Shown here: piece after piece, positions 34,022 to 41,833 of the stretch
How the letters are laid out: every line of letters begins with the position of its first letter
Position numbering within the stretch: position 1 is the first letter of the stretch
NCBI GenBank assembly: GCA_025210655.1
Contig: JAOARG010000052.1
Coordinates: 1 to 44,582 of the forward strand
DNA length: 44,582 bases
From: Bacillota bacterium
GTDB lineage: Bacteria; Bacillota; Clostridia; Peptostreptococcales; Acidaminobacteraceae
Direction: 5' to 3'
Program-made: the position numbers and the translations under genes
Notes under the pieces: generated by a model
The model's input: the letters and a program-made list of their open reading frames with translations, nothing else
What the model was told of the DNA's origin: nothing
Database searches by the model: none

Positions 34022-34066
34022 GTGGGTTGTTTAGAAAAGCATACTAAACAACCCACTAATAATTTT
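34021..34066 (+). terminator. Terminator of the short transcript
   Basis: GGTGGGTTGTTTAG pairs with CTAAACAACCCACT (one G-U), 9-nt loop, then AATAATTTTTT. Confidence 0.85.
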
Positions 34067-34081
34067 TTGTAAAAATATTTT

Positions 34082-34235
34082 GTCTAGTGCTTATTTTGTG
34101 AAAAAATTACGCGTCTAGTATTCAATAGCATTGAATGTCTAGTATAAAATTTGCGACTTTGTCTAATTTTACGTCTAGAGTGTTACTTTGCAACACGACC
34201 ATGGAACTTTTACAATCGTAAAAGAAGAGTAGAAT
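34082..34235. repeat. Ladder arm E6a (family A, left arm only)
   Basis: Four GTCTAGT-type spacers from 34082 are separated by hairpins (ATTCAAtagcaTTGAAT, TAAAATT/AATTTTA, GTGTT/AACAC), with GACC at the inner end as in E4a. No ACTAGAC right arm or central terminator follows; instead the sequence runs into a family C arm. Confidence 0.75.
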
Positions 34236-34290
34236 AAAAACCTTATAAAAAGTTAAGAACTAAGTAATAATATTTAAAATTTTAATGATT

Positions 34291-34418
34291 GTTTTAACTT
34301 TGTAAAACTTCCAAGTACGAGTTTGCATAGCAAACAGCTGGGCTTGGGATTATTATAATATATTCCAGCTGGGCGAATGAAGGAAGTGAATGGCTGGTCG
34401 AGTGACAAAGAAACGACT
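34291..34418. repeat. Ladder arm E6b (family C)
   Basis: Read on the minus strand from the Nudix gene, spacers AGTCG, ACTCG, CGCCCAGCTGG, CCAAGCCCAGC and CTCGTACTTGGAAGTTTTA occur in the same order as in E7 (40810-40937). Between them lie different hairpin inserts, for example GTTTGC/GCAAAC here. It begins right after the Nudix terminator. Confidence 0.75.
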
Positions 34419-34420
34419 TA

Positions 34421-34462
34421 GCAAAGGTGCTGTCTCTTGGTTTTTAGAGACAGCACCTTTGC
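34421..34462 (-). terminator. Terminator of the Nudix gene
   Basis: A perfect 17-bp stem (GCAAAGGTGCTGTCTCT and complement) with an 8-nt loop, immediately after the stop on the minus strand. Confidence 0.85.
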
Positions 34463-34463
34463 T

Positions 34464-35102
34464 TTATAAATCTATCAATTCCCATTCATTTGATTGAAGA
34501 ATCTTTACGAAACTTCTTATCATTCTTGCAGTCATGCCCCAGATTATATTACCTTCATATTCATAAAATAAAATAGGGTATTTTCCAGTTTTCCAGTTGT
34601 ATTTATCTCCGTTTTGTATCATATGGAAAGGGAAATCATCTGGTAGTATTAGATTACTGGAAATTACATATTGTTCTGGTTTAGTTTCTAAGAAATATTT
34701 TAATGGTACTGTTATTACTTTGTGTACCTCATCTTTATTGAAATCCATATCTTCTGGCCTAATATCTTTTATTATTCCAACATAGGGGTGGATAATAAAA
34801 TCAAAAGGTGTAATTACCTTGTCTGATTTTCCTATTACTTCTATGTGCTTAGGAGAAATCATTAGTTCCTCGCAAGTTTCTCTTATTGCAGCAGTTTCAG
34901 TATTTTCATCACATTCAACCCTTCCACCTGGAAAACAAATTTCTCCTGGCTGAGTTTTCATGTTCAGTGATCTTATTTCAAAAAGTATGTGGGGCTCCTT
35001 ATCAATGTACATTAAGGGAATAAGTACAGAAAAGGAGTGAAGTTTTCCATCAATTCTGGATGTACGATTTTCAAAAATATCTCTAATGTTATTAATATTC
35101 AA
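34464..35102 (-). CDS. Nudix hydrolase, CoA pyrophosphatase (NudL/PCD1) type
   Basis: A 212-residue Nudix protein. SVLIPLMYID, ILFEIRSLNMKTQPGEICFPGGRVE and the Nudix box GGRVECDENTETAAIRETCEELMI (G-x5-E-x7-REUxEExxU) are the UPF0035/CoA-diphosphatase pattern. The LNMKTQPGEICFPGG stretch just upstream of the box is the family signature. The reaction cleaves CoA or acyl-CoA to 4'-phosphopantetheine and 3',5'-ADP. GAAGGAGATGAT precedes the ATG. The gene is divergent from the ABC exporter. Confidence 0.9.
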   Translation of the reverse strand: MNINNIRDIFENRTSRIDGKLHSFSVLIPLMYIDKEPHILFEIRSLNMKTQPGEICFPGGRVECDENTETAAIRETCEELMISPKHIEVIGKSDKVITPFDFIIHPYVGIIKDIRPEDMDFNKDEVHKVITVPLKYFLETKPEQYVISSNLILPDDFPFHMIQNGDKYNWKTGKYPILFYEYEGNIIWGMTARMIRSFVKILQSNEWELIDL

Positions 35103-35140
35103 AATATCATCTCCTTCTTATTAGTATTACTACAATTAGT

Positions 35141-35170
35141 TTAACATATACCCAATAATTATATTATAAT
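35141..35170 (+). promoter_or_regulatory. Promoter of the ABC exporter gene
   Basis: TTAACA (35141-35146), 18 bp, TATAAT (35165-35170). The -10 lies in an AT-only near-palindrome bounded by CCAATAAT and ATTATTGG. Confidence 0.62.
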
Positions 35171-35196
35171 ATAATTATTATTGGAGGAAAAAAAAT

Positions 35197-36921
35197 ATGT
35201 ATAAGAGATTGATGCCCTACTATAAACCACATATGAAACTATTTTTATTCGACATGTTTTGTGCAATGATAGTTGCTGTAGTGGATTTGATATTCCCTAT
35301 GTATTCGAGGGAAATGATAAATAGACTAATACCCCAAGGGAAAATAGATTTAATGGTTAGATATTCTGTTTTAATACTCATACTTTATTTGATAAGGACA
35401 ATGTGTCATTACTTCATGAATTACTGGGGTCATGTGATGGGTTCTAGAATAGAGTACGATATGAGGAGTCAGCTTTTTGAACATCTTCAAGGATTACATA
35501 TTAAGTTTTTTGATGAGAATAAAACAGGTCAGATAATGTCAAGACTAGTTGGCGATTTAGGAGAAATTGCTGAACTAACCCACCATGGTCCTGAAGATTT
35601 ATTTATATCAATTATACTTTTATCAGGTAGTTTTGTCATACTTTTTAGAATAAATATCATACTTACAGCCCTTACACTTGTAATGGTAGTATTACTAGTG
35701 TTTTTTACTATCAATAGAAGAAATCACTTGTCTTCTTCATTTATGGAAGTAAGGAAGATGCATGGTGAGATCAATTCTAAAATAGAAAACAGTATTTCTG
35801 GTATTAGACTTACAAGGTCTTTCGCAAATGAAGAATACGAGATGAATGAGTTTGATAAAAATAATACTCTACATAGAGATTCTAAAAAGGAAGCCTATAG
35901 GGCTATAGGAATATTTTCCACAGGTACAGTTTTCTTGGCAGACACTATTAATCTTGTAGTAATAGGTATAGGTGGATATTTTGTCTACAATGGAAGTATT
36001 AATCTAGGTGATTTAGTCGCATTTTTACTATATGCTTCATTTTTTATAAGACCTATAAGAAGACTTATACAATTTACCCAACAGTATCAAAGGGGAATAG
36101 TAGGTTTTAAAAGATTTCTTGAAATTTTAGATACTGAGAATATTATACTTGAATCTGAAGATCCAGTTGAAGTTGATGAGCTGAATGGAGATATTAGATT
36201 TAAGGATGTTTCATTTTCCTATGACGGGAAAAATGATGTGCTTAAAGATTTTAATCTACAGGTAGAACAGGGTAAAACAGTTGCCTTAGTTGGACATTCC
36301 GGTGTAGGAAAGACAACTATATCAAATCTTATTCCTAGATTTTATGATGTCACAGATGGTGAAATACTTATAAATGATATAAATATAAAGGATTATTCTT
36401 TAAAATCCCTTAGAAGTAATATTGGTTTTGTACAGCAAGATGTATATATTTTCTATGGCACTATACTTGAAAACATTACCTATGGTAACCCAGGTGCAAG
36501 TTATGAAGAGGTAATTGAGGCATCTAAGAAAGCAAGTATACATGATTTTATTATGGGTCTTCCAGATGGATTTGAAACAGTTGTAGGAGAGAGGGGAATA
36601 AAACTTTCAGGTGGTCAAAAGCAGAGAATATCCCTTGCTAGGGTGTTTTTAAAGAATCCACCTATATTAATACTAGATGAAGCAACATCATCCCTTGATA
36701 ATGAAAGCGAAAGAGCTATACAAAAGTCCATTGAACTTGTATCACAGGACAGGACAGCTATAGTTATTGCCCATAGATTATCTACAATTGTAGGAGCAGA
36801 TCAGATTGTTGTTATTGATGAAAATGGAATAATAGAAAATGGCTCACATAATGAATTATTGAGTTTAGACGGTTCTTATAAAAAGTTGTTTGATTCTCAG
36901 TATCTTGGTGCTGAAAAATAG
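35197..36921 (+). CDS. MsbA-like ABC exporter half-transporter
   Basis: A 574-residue fused permease-ATPase. Six membrane helices in the first 310 residues follow the type IV exporter pattern (coupling-helix region LHIKFFDENKTGQIMSRLVGD). The ATPase has Walker A GHSGVGKTT, Q-loop NIGFVQQDVYIF, signature LSGGQKQR, Walker B ILILDEATSSLD and H-loop IAHRLST. It would act as a homodimer, or with an unlinked partner, to flip lipids or export drugs or peptides. It stands alone; GGAGG precedes the ATG. Confidence 0.93.
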   Translation: MYKRLMPYYKPHMKLFLFDMFCAMIVAVVDLIFPMYSREMINRLIPQGKIDLMVRYSVLILILYLIRTMCHYFMNYWGHVMGSRIEYDMRSQLFEHLQGLHIKFFDENKTGQIMSRLVGDLGEIAELTHHGPEDLFISIILLSGSFVILFRINIILTALTLVMVVLLVFFTINRRNHLSSSFMEVRKMHGEINSKIENSISGIRLTRSFANEEYEMNEFDKNNTLHRDSKKEAYRAIGIFSTGTVFLADTINLVVIGIGGYFVYNGSINLGDLVAFLLYASFFIRPIRRLIQFTQQYQRGIVGFKRFLEILDTENIILESEDPVEVDELNGDIRFKDVSFSYDGKNDVLKDFNLQVEQGKTVALVGHSGVGKTTISNLIPRFYDVTDGEILINDINIKDYSLKSLRSNIGFVQQDVYIFYGTILENITYGNPGASYEEVIEASKKASIHDFIMGLPDGFETVVGERGIKLSGGQKQRISLARVFLKNPPILILDEATSSLDNESERAIQKSIELVSQDRTAIVIAHRLSTIVGADQIVVIDENGIIENGSHNELLSLDGSYKKLFDSQYLGAEK

Positions 36922-36952
36922 ATTGTTGTGGAGCGTTATGAAAAATCATAAT

Positions 36953-37091
36953 GTTAAGCGGTAATTCTATGAATTACTGTACAAGGTTAGTTTACTCAGT
37001 AAACTTTATTTAAATTAGCTTGCGAAGCAAGGTTTCCGGGTACAACATTTAAAAAATGTCGTTTAACGTTCAATACTTTGAACTGCTTAAC
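36953..37091. repeat. Ladder element E8 (family D, compact)
   Basis: Outer spacers GTTAAGC (36953) and GCTTAAC (37085) are complementary. Inside them lie hairpins TAATTC/GAATTA, GTTTAC/GTAAAC, GCTT/AAGC, ACATTT/AAATGT and TTCAA/TTGAA, with inner spacers GTAC and GGGTAC. A further hairpin (CGTTATG/CATAATG) directly precedes it. Confidence 0.65.
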
Positions 37092-37117
37092 AAGAGCATT
37101 GGATTTATAATGCTCTT
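37092..37117 (+). terminator. Hairpin between E8 and pxpA
   Basis: AAGAGCATT pairs with AATGCTCTT over an 8-nt loop. The T-run is weak, so termination may be partial, or the hairpin could be a leader structure. Confidence 0.5.
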
Positions 37118-37137
37118 ATAAACTTGTGGAGGTTATT

Positions 37138-37890
37138 ATGAACTTTGATATAAATTGTGATTTCGGTGAAGGATATGGAAGATATGAACTGGGGGATATG
37201 GAAATACTGGATTATGTTAGTTCCATAAATATTGCATGTGGTTATCATGCTGGGGACCCGGTTAAAATAAACAGTGTAATAAAAAAAGCAGTAGAGAAAA
37301 ATATTAATATTGGTGCCCATCCGTCCTATCCTGATTTACTTGGTTTTGGTAGAAGATCCATGGATATTTCTACAGAGGAACTCTATTCCTACATACTCTA
37401 TCAGATCTCAAGTTTATACGGAATGGCAAAGGCGAATGGAGGAAAGCTTTCCCATGTGAAAGCCCATGGAGCCCTATATCATGACCTAGAGAAGAAGGAT
37501 TCTTATGCAGAGTGCTTTGTAAAAGCGGTGAAGGATCTAGCCCCTGAAATAAGAGTTGTGGGAATGGCTAATGGAAAACTAGAAAAAGAAGTTAAAAAAT
37601 TAGGAATGAAGTATGTAAGGGAAGGATTTTCAGACAGGGCCTATAGTAATGACCTTAGCCTTGTAAGTAGAAGTCTTCCGGGAGCAGTACTTCATAATAT
37701 TGAAGATATAGTTGTGCAAGTGAAAAATATCATTAATGGCAAGGTAAGGTGTATAGATGGAGATATTAAGAAAATTGATGTAGATACTATCTGTATACAT
37801 GGTGATGGTATAAACAGTCTTGAAATAGCAATAGCTTTAAAGAAGATGATGAAAGAGAATAATATACAGATGAAGGGATTGGAGGAATAG
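37138..37890 (+). CDS. pxpA: 5-oxoprolinase subunit A (LamB/YcsF)
   Basis: A 250-residue protein. The start NFDINCDFGEGYGRYELGD and the block SINIACGYHAGDPVKI are family signatures; GAHPSYPDLLGFGRR, HVKAHGALYHD and the C-terminal ICIHGDG are the other conserved stretches. With PxpB and PxpC it forms the ATP-dependent 5-oxoprolinase that opens pyroglutamate to glutamate. GTGGAGG 5 bases before the ATG at 37138 rejects the GTG at 37126. First gene of a three-gene operon, 2 bases from pxpB. Confidence 0.95.
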   Translation: MNFDINCDFGEGYGRYELGDMEILDYVSSINIACGYHAGDPVKINSVIKKAVEKNINIGAHPSYPDLLGFGRRSMDISTEELYSYILYQISSLYGMAKANGGKLSHVKAHGALYHDLEKKDSYAECFVKAVKDLAPEIRVVGMANGKLEKEVKKLGMKYVREGFSDRAYSNDLSLVSRSLPGAVLHNIEDIVVQVKNIINGKVRCIDGDIKKIDVDTICIHGDGINSLEIAIALKKMMKENNIQMKGLEE

Positions 37891-37892
37891 AA

Positions 37893-38612
37893 ATGAATAT
37901 ATTTCCTTCAGGAGACAAGGGGATACTGATTAAATTTGGAGATCATATAGATGAAAGACTCAATTTGATAATCAAAAATTATGTTGAAAAAATAAAGGAA
38001 GAAAACTTTCCTTGGATAGAAGAGATAGTACCTAGTTTTACAGATGTAATGGTCTTGTATTCTTGTGAGCATATAAGATATTTTGAAGCTAAAAGAATCT
38101 TGATGTCCTATTTTGAAGTTGAAGAAAGAATGTCTAAAATAGAGACTAGAATAGTTAATATACCAGTATTATATGGAGAAGACTATGGTATTGATATTAT
38201 TGATGTTGCATCAATGAATGGCCTAAGTGTAAGGGATGTTATCAATATCCATACTGAAAGTAGGTATTTAGTATATATGCTTGGTTTTACCCCAGGCTTT
38301 CCATACCTTGGAGGTCTTGATGAAAGACTTCATACACCTAGACTTAAGACACCGAGAAAAGTAATTCAGGCGGGAAGTGTAGCAATAGGAGGGGAACAGA
38401 CAGGAGTCTATCCTATTGACAGTCCAGGAGGCTGGAGAATTATTGGTAGAACACCTTTGAAATTATTTGATATGGATAGGGAGCCTCCAGCTCTACTTAG
38501 ACAAGGGGATTATATACAGTTTTTTGAGATTAACGCAGTCGAGTTTGAAGAAATTGAAAAACAGTTGCAAGAAGGCTGTTATGAGTTAGAAGTGGAAGAG
38601 CTAAGAATATAA
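37893..38612 (+). CDS. pxpB: 5-oxoprolinase subunit B (KipI-like)
   Basis: A 239-residue protein of the KipI/allophanate-hydrolase subunit 1 family. FPSGDKGILIKFGD opens it, and MLGFTPGFPYLGGLDERLHTPRLKTPR is the conserved core with the catalytic-site His. GSVAIGGEQTGVYPIDSPGGWRIIGRTPLKLF closes it. In Bacillus the homologue KipI inhibits the KinA sporulation kinase, but in an A-B-C operon the oxoprolinase role is the better assignment. GGAGG precedes the ATG. Confidence 0.94.
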   Translation: MNIFPSGDKGILIKFGDHIDERLNLIIKNYVEKIKEENFPWIEEIVPSFTDVMVLYSCEHIRYFEAKRILMSYFEVEERMSKIETRIVNIPVLYGEDYGIDIIDVASMNGLSVRDVINIHTESRYLVYMLGFTPGFPYLGGLDERLHTPRLKTPRKVIQAGSVAIGGEQTGVYPIDSPGGWRIIGRTPLKLFDMDREPPALLRQGDYIQFFEINAVEFEEIEKQLQEGCYELEVEELRI

Positions 38613-38627
38613 ATCAGGTGGTAAATT

Positions 38628-39659
38628 ATGAAGGGATTAAAAATAATAGAGGGTGGACTCTTTACAACTATACAAGATGGTGGCAGAAAAGGTTACCTTG
38701 CTATGGGTATAACTAGTTCAGGAGCTATGGATTTAGAGTCTATGAAAATAGCCAATGCCATAGTAGGCAATGACTACGATGAGGGACTACTTGAAATAAC
38801 ACTTATGGGCCCTAAAATAGAGTTTCAGTGTTATTCAAATATAGCCTTAACTGGTGCTAATATATCAGCTAAGATAAATGGATACACAGTTCCTATCTAT
38901 CAGTGTTTATTTGTTAAACCAGGGGATATATTAACATTCGGAGCTAGATTATCAGGTTCAAGGGCATATATGGCAATTAGAAATGGATTTAAAGTAGATG
39001 AAGTAATGGCTTCAAAATCCACAAATGTTATGGCAGCTTTTGGAGGTTTCAAAGGTCGAAAGCTTCAAGCAGGAGATTTTCTTGAAATAGTTGAAGAATC
39101 AAGAAACATAAGGGTAGCCAGATTCGACTATAGGGAACTATATATGTGGGAAGATATTACTAAAATCAGGGTAGTTTCAGCCAGTGAAGAAGGTAGATTT
39201 ACTCCAGAAGGTCTTAAAACTTTTTACGGAGCTAAGTACAAAGTTTCTAATGATTCAAACCGTATGGGAATAAGACTTTCAGGCAAGAAAATTGATCATA
39301 TGAGAAGTGCGGATATAATATCATCACCAATAGCTATAGGAACAGTACAGGTGCCAGAAAATGGACAGCCTATAATAATGATGAGCGATAGGCAGACTAC
39401 TGGTGGTTATACAAGGATAGCTACAGTAATCTCCATAGACCTTCCAAGGGTTGCCCAACTTGTGCCCGGTGAAGAAATGTCCTTTGAGACAATAACAGTT
39501 GAAGAAGCACAGGAAATAGCCATATGGAGAAGATCTAGAATTGACTTTTTCATAGCTGAAATGGAAAAAAGAGAATGTGAAGTAAAAAGCACAAGTAACT
39601 TTAATATAGGAATCAATGGAAATACTTATAGTGTTATGGTTCAGGAGCTTGAAAAGTAG
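38628..39659 (+). CDS. pxpC: 5-oxoprolinase subunit C (KipA-like biotin-dependent-carboxylase-type)
   Basis: A 343-residue protein of the KipA/AHS2 family: GLFTTIQDGGRKGYLAMGITSSGAMD at the start, then ANAIVGN, LLEITLMGP, and near the end SNRMGIRLSGKKI, SSPIAIGTVQVPENGQPIIMMSDRQTTGGY. It pairs with PxpB to form the catalytic B-C unit. AGGTGG precedes the ATG 15 bases after pxpB. The -35 box of dinB lies inside its last codons. Confidence 0.94.
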   Translation: MKGLKIIEGGLFTTIQDGGRKGYLAMGITSSGAMDLESMKIANAIVGNDYDEGLLEITLMGPKIEFQCYSNIALTGANISAKINGYTVPIYQCLFVKPGDILTFGARLSGSRAYMAIRNGFKVDEVMASKSTNVMAAFGGFKGRKLQAGDFLEIVEESRNIRVARFDYRELYMWEDITKIRVVSASEEGRFTPEGLKTFYGAKYKVSNDSNRMGIRLSGKKIDHMRSADIISSPIAIGTVQVPENGQPIIMMSDRQTTGGYTRIATVISIDLPRVAQLVPGEEMSFETITVEEAQEIAIWRRSRIDFFIAEMEKRECEVKSTSNFNIGINGNTYSVMVQELEK

Positions 39660-39677
39660 TAGGAATCTTGATATAAT
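39649..39677 (+). promoter_or_regulatory. Promoter of dinB
   Basis: TTGAAA (39649-39654), 17 bp, TATAAT (39672-39677). The -35 is within the pxpC coding end. Confidence 0.78.
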
Positions 39678-39683
39678 CACTAC

Positions 39684-39697
39684 AGAACAAACGTTCT
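39684..39697. promoter_or_regulatory. LexA (SOS) box of dinB
   Basis: AGAACAAACGTTCT has the Gram-positive LexA half-sites GAAC-N4-GTTC with matching outer bases. It sits at the predicted transcription start just after the -10, so LexA would block initiation. Confidence 0.82.
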
Positions 39698-39715
39698 TAA
39701 TCAAGAGGTGATTTT

Positions 39716-40759
39716 GTGTCAAGAATAATAATGCATTTCGATTTGGATGCCTTTTTTGCTTCAGTAGAACAACTTGATAATCCAGAGTATAGGGGAAAAG
39801 CCCTAATAGTTGGAGGAGTAAGCGACAGGGGTGTAGTGAGCACCTGTAGCTATGAAGCAAGAAAATACGGTATAAGGTCAGGAATGTCATCATATAAAGC
39901 AAGAAAATTATGTCCAAATGGAATATTTATAAGGGGTAGTCATAGTCGTTATAGGGAGGTATCTAGAAATGTATTCTCAATACTTGAAAGATACGGAGAT
40001 GCAATGGAGAAAATGTCCATAGATGAAGCCTATGTAGAATTCAAAGACTGTCAGAAAAGTCCAGTAGAGATAGCCAGAGAAATAAAAGCAAAAGTACTGG
40101 AAGAAACAGGCCTTACAATATCAGTAGGAATATCCTACAATAAATTTCTAGCCAAACTAGCAAGCGACTGGAATAAACCAGACGGATTAAAAGTAATAAC
40201 AAATAAAATGGTACCCCATATACTATATGACCTTCCAATAAGTAAGGTACACGGATTAGGAAAAAAATCAGTAGATAAACTAAATAGAATAGGAATATTT
40301 TATATTAGAGATTTATACAAATACGATAAGTCCTTCTTCGAGCAGTACATGGGAAAATGGGGCCTAGAAATATATCACAGAATAAGAGGAATCGATAAGA
40401 GAAAAGTAGAAGGACACCACGAAAGAAAATCAATCGGAACAGAAAGAACCTTCAAAACAGACCTTGAATCAATGGAAGACATAAGAAATATAATCCACGG
40501 ATTCTGTGACCAACTAATAGAAGACATAAATAAAAAAGATGTATTGATAAAAACAGTGTCAGTAAAAATAAAATACTACGACTTCACAAATATCAGCAGA
40601 TCAAACTCCTTCACAAACTACACAAGAAATGAAGATTTGATCAGACAGATGGTAGACGAAGTCCTAAAAGAAGTAAAAATGGACAAAAAAATAAGACTAG
40701 CTGGACTGACTTTTTCCAATATTATTGAAGGGGAAGAGGAGCAGATGAGCCTATTTTAG
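39716..40759 (+). CDS. dinB: DNA polymerase IV (Y-family, DinB)
   Basis: A 347-residue translesion polymerase. Palm motif IIMHFDLDAFFASVEQ carries the first catalytic Asp. YEARKYGIRSGM is the finger region, MSIDEAYVEF holds the second catalytic pair (Asp-Glu), and VGISYNKFLAKLASDWNKPDG is the thumb start. The little finger domain (GTERTFKTDL) follows, ending in QMSLF, a C-terminal beta-clamp-binding peptide (QxxLF type). The GTG start at 39716 is supported by AGAGGTGA 5 bases before. Controlled by the adjacent LexA box. Confidence 0.96.
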   Translation: MSRIIMHFDLDAFFASVEQLDNPEYRGKALIVGGVSDRGVVSTCSYEARKYGIRSGMSSYKARKLCPNGIFIRGSHSRYREVSRNVFSILERYGDAMEKMSIDEAYVEFKDCQKSPVEIAREIKAKVLEETGLTISVGISYNKFLAKLASDWNKPDGLKVITNKMVPHILYDLPISKVHGLGKKSVDKLNRIGIFYIRDLYKYDKSFFEQYMGKWGLEIYHRIRGIDKRKVEGHHERKSIGTERTFKTDLESMEDIRNIIHGFCDQLIEDINKKDVLIKTVSVKIKYYDFTNISRSNSFTNYTRNEDLIRQMVDEVLKEVKMDKKIRLAGLTFSNIIEGEEEQMSLF

Positions 40760-40764
40760 ACACT

Positions 40765-40805
40765 AAAGGGGATTAATCATAAGTAAATTATGATTAGTCC
40801 CCTTT
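40765..40805 (+). terminator. Terminator of dinB
   Basis: AAAGGGGATTAATCATA pairs with TATGATTAGTCCCCTTT (one G-U), 7-nt loop, then TGTTTA. The family C arm starts a few bases later. Confidence 0.82.
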
Positions 40806-40809
40806 GTTT

Positions 40810-40937
40810 AGTCGTTCCTACGTCACTCGCCCAGCAATTCATTTCATTCATTAGCCTAGCTGGAATGTACTTCATTAATTCCAAGCCCAGTCGATTATTT
40901 AGTAATCTCGTACTCGGAAGTTTTACTCGGGTAAAAC
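40810..40937. repeat. Ladder arm E7 (family C, single arm)
   Basis: Spacers AGTCG, ACTCGCCCAGC, CCTAGCTGG, CCAAGCCCAG and CTCGTACTCGGAAG alternate with hairpins (GGAAT/ATTCC, GATTA/TAATC, GTTTTActcgggTAAAAC). It has the same spacer order as E6b on the opposite strand, with different hairpin inserts. No opposing arm was found. The rest of the gap to 41159 contains no recognised gene. Confidence 0.72.
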
Positions 40938-41159
40938 AGAAATTGAAAAAGTGATAGCAGCGGAAAAGCATATAAAAGACCTAAAATAGCAAGTGAATCC
41001 TTCCGTAAAGATTTGACCCCGAATGGATTTACTTTAACTGGATAAGTAATTCTTCACATTGGGAATTATTCAGTAGCTATAATTATTCAAAGTAATGACA
41101 CTCTATATCAATATAGATGTTGAGCGTAATTATATTCTAAGAAAAAGGAGGTATTACAT

Positions 41160-41579
41160 ATGAGTGCTAAAAAAACATTCACAATTATTATTCTAGTCCT
41201 CATTTTAATAATTAGTTTAGATGCTACAAAAACATACAAATACTCTAGTGAAAATGAAGATTGGGAGATTACAGTTTTAATCAAAGAATATGCCACTGTA
41301 TTTGATTATATAAAACCAACATATCATAAAAGTATTGAAAGAACATTAATTATAGATTATAAGAATTTGGATGATTCAATTACAAACTACAACATCTTTA
41401 CATATCAATACTCTACAAACGGTGGTGGAGGAAAAGGTGAAATAGTAAACCCAAACAATCCGCATTTCGAGGTATCCGGTTATAGTGAAGGAGGATCTTT
41501 CTATAATTATGACGATGATGTTCAAGTTGTTATTTCTTTAGATGATAAAAGTGAGTATTTCATCCTTGAGTTGCAATAA
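41160..41579 (+). CDS. Small exported or anchored protein, unknown
   Basis: A 139-residue protein. An N-terminal hydrophobic helix (TFTIIILVLILIISL) is followed by a beta-rich extracytoplasmic domain with a Gly-rich loop (STNGGGGKGEI) and an acidic end. No Cys for lipidation. GGAGG precedes the ATG by about 8 bases. No known domain recognised. It sits just upstream of the Shedu gene but is separated by 254 bases and a hairpin, so a shared function is not implied. Confidence 0.68.
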   Translation: MSAKKTFTIIILVLILIISLDATKTYKYSSENEDWEITVLIKEYATVFDYIKPTYHKSIERTLIIDYKNLDDSITNYNIFTYQYSTNGGGGKGEIVNPNNPHFEVSGYSEGGSFYNYDDDVQVVISLDDKSEYFILELQ

Positions 41580-41624
41580 ACTTTAGTATTACAATGGATG
41601 TCTGCATAGTATTTACATAATAGA

Positions 41625-41660
41625 CAATCGCGTGTGATAAATATCATACGTGATTTCTTG
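41625..41660 (+). terminator. Hairpin after the 41160 gene
   Basis: AATCGCGTGTGATA pairs with TATCATACGTGATT (two G-U pairs), then TCTTGTTTT. Confidence 0.65.
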
Positions 41661-41770
41661 TTTTCTAAGCATAAGTTTCTATGAATTTTTGTGAGTAAAG
41701 AGTGTATTCTATAAAAAAATTGATGATATTGTGTTTAATTATAAGTATTATTTGACTAAATAAATGCCAG

Positions 41771-41799
41771 TTGTTAACTGGAAAAAAACGGGATATAAT
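41771..41799 (+). promoter_or_regulatory. Promoter of the Shedu gene
   Basis: TTGTTA (41771-41776), 17 bp, TATAAT (41794-41799). Confidence 0.7.
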
Positions 41800-41833
41800 A
41801 TAAGTGGGTATATATAATTTGGAGGTGTCTGGT

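Noticed and set aside
37893..38612. KipI sporulation-kinase inhibitor
   Set aside because: Homologous fold, but the adjacent pxpA and pxpC genes make the 5-oxoprolinase complex the better explanation.
39324..39917. 197-residue minus-strand open frame across the pxpC/dinB junction
   Set aside because: It lies opposite two well-supported genes and their promoter, has no ribosome-binding site and encodes a low-complexity Leu/Phe/Ser/Tyr-rich product.
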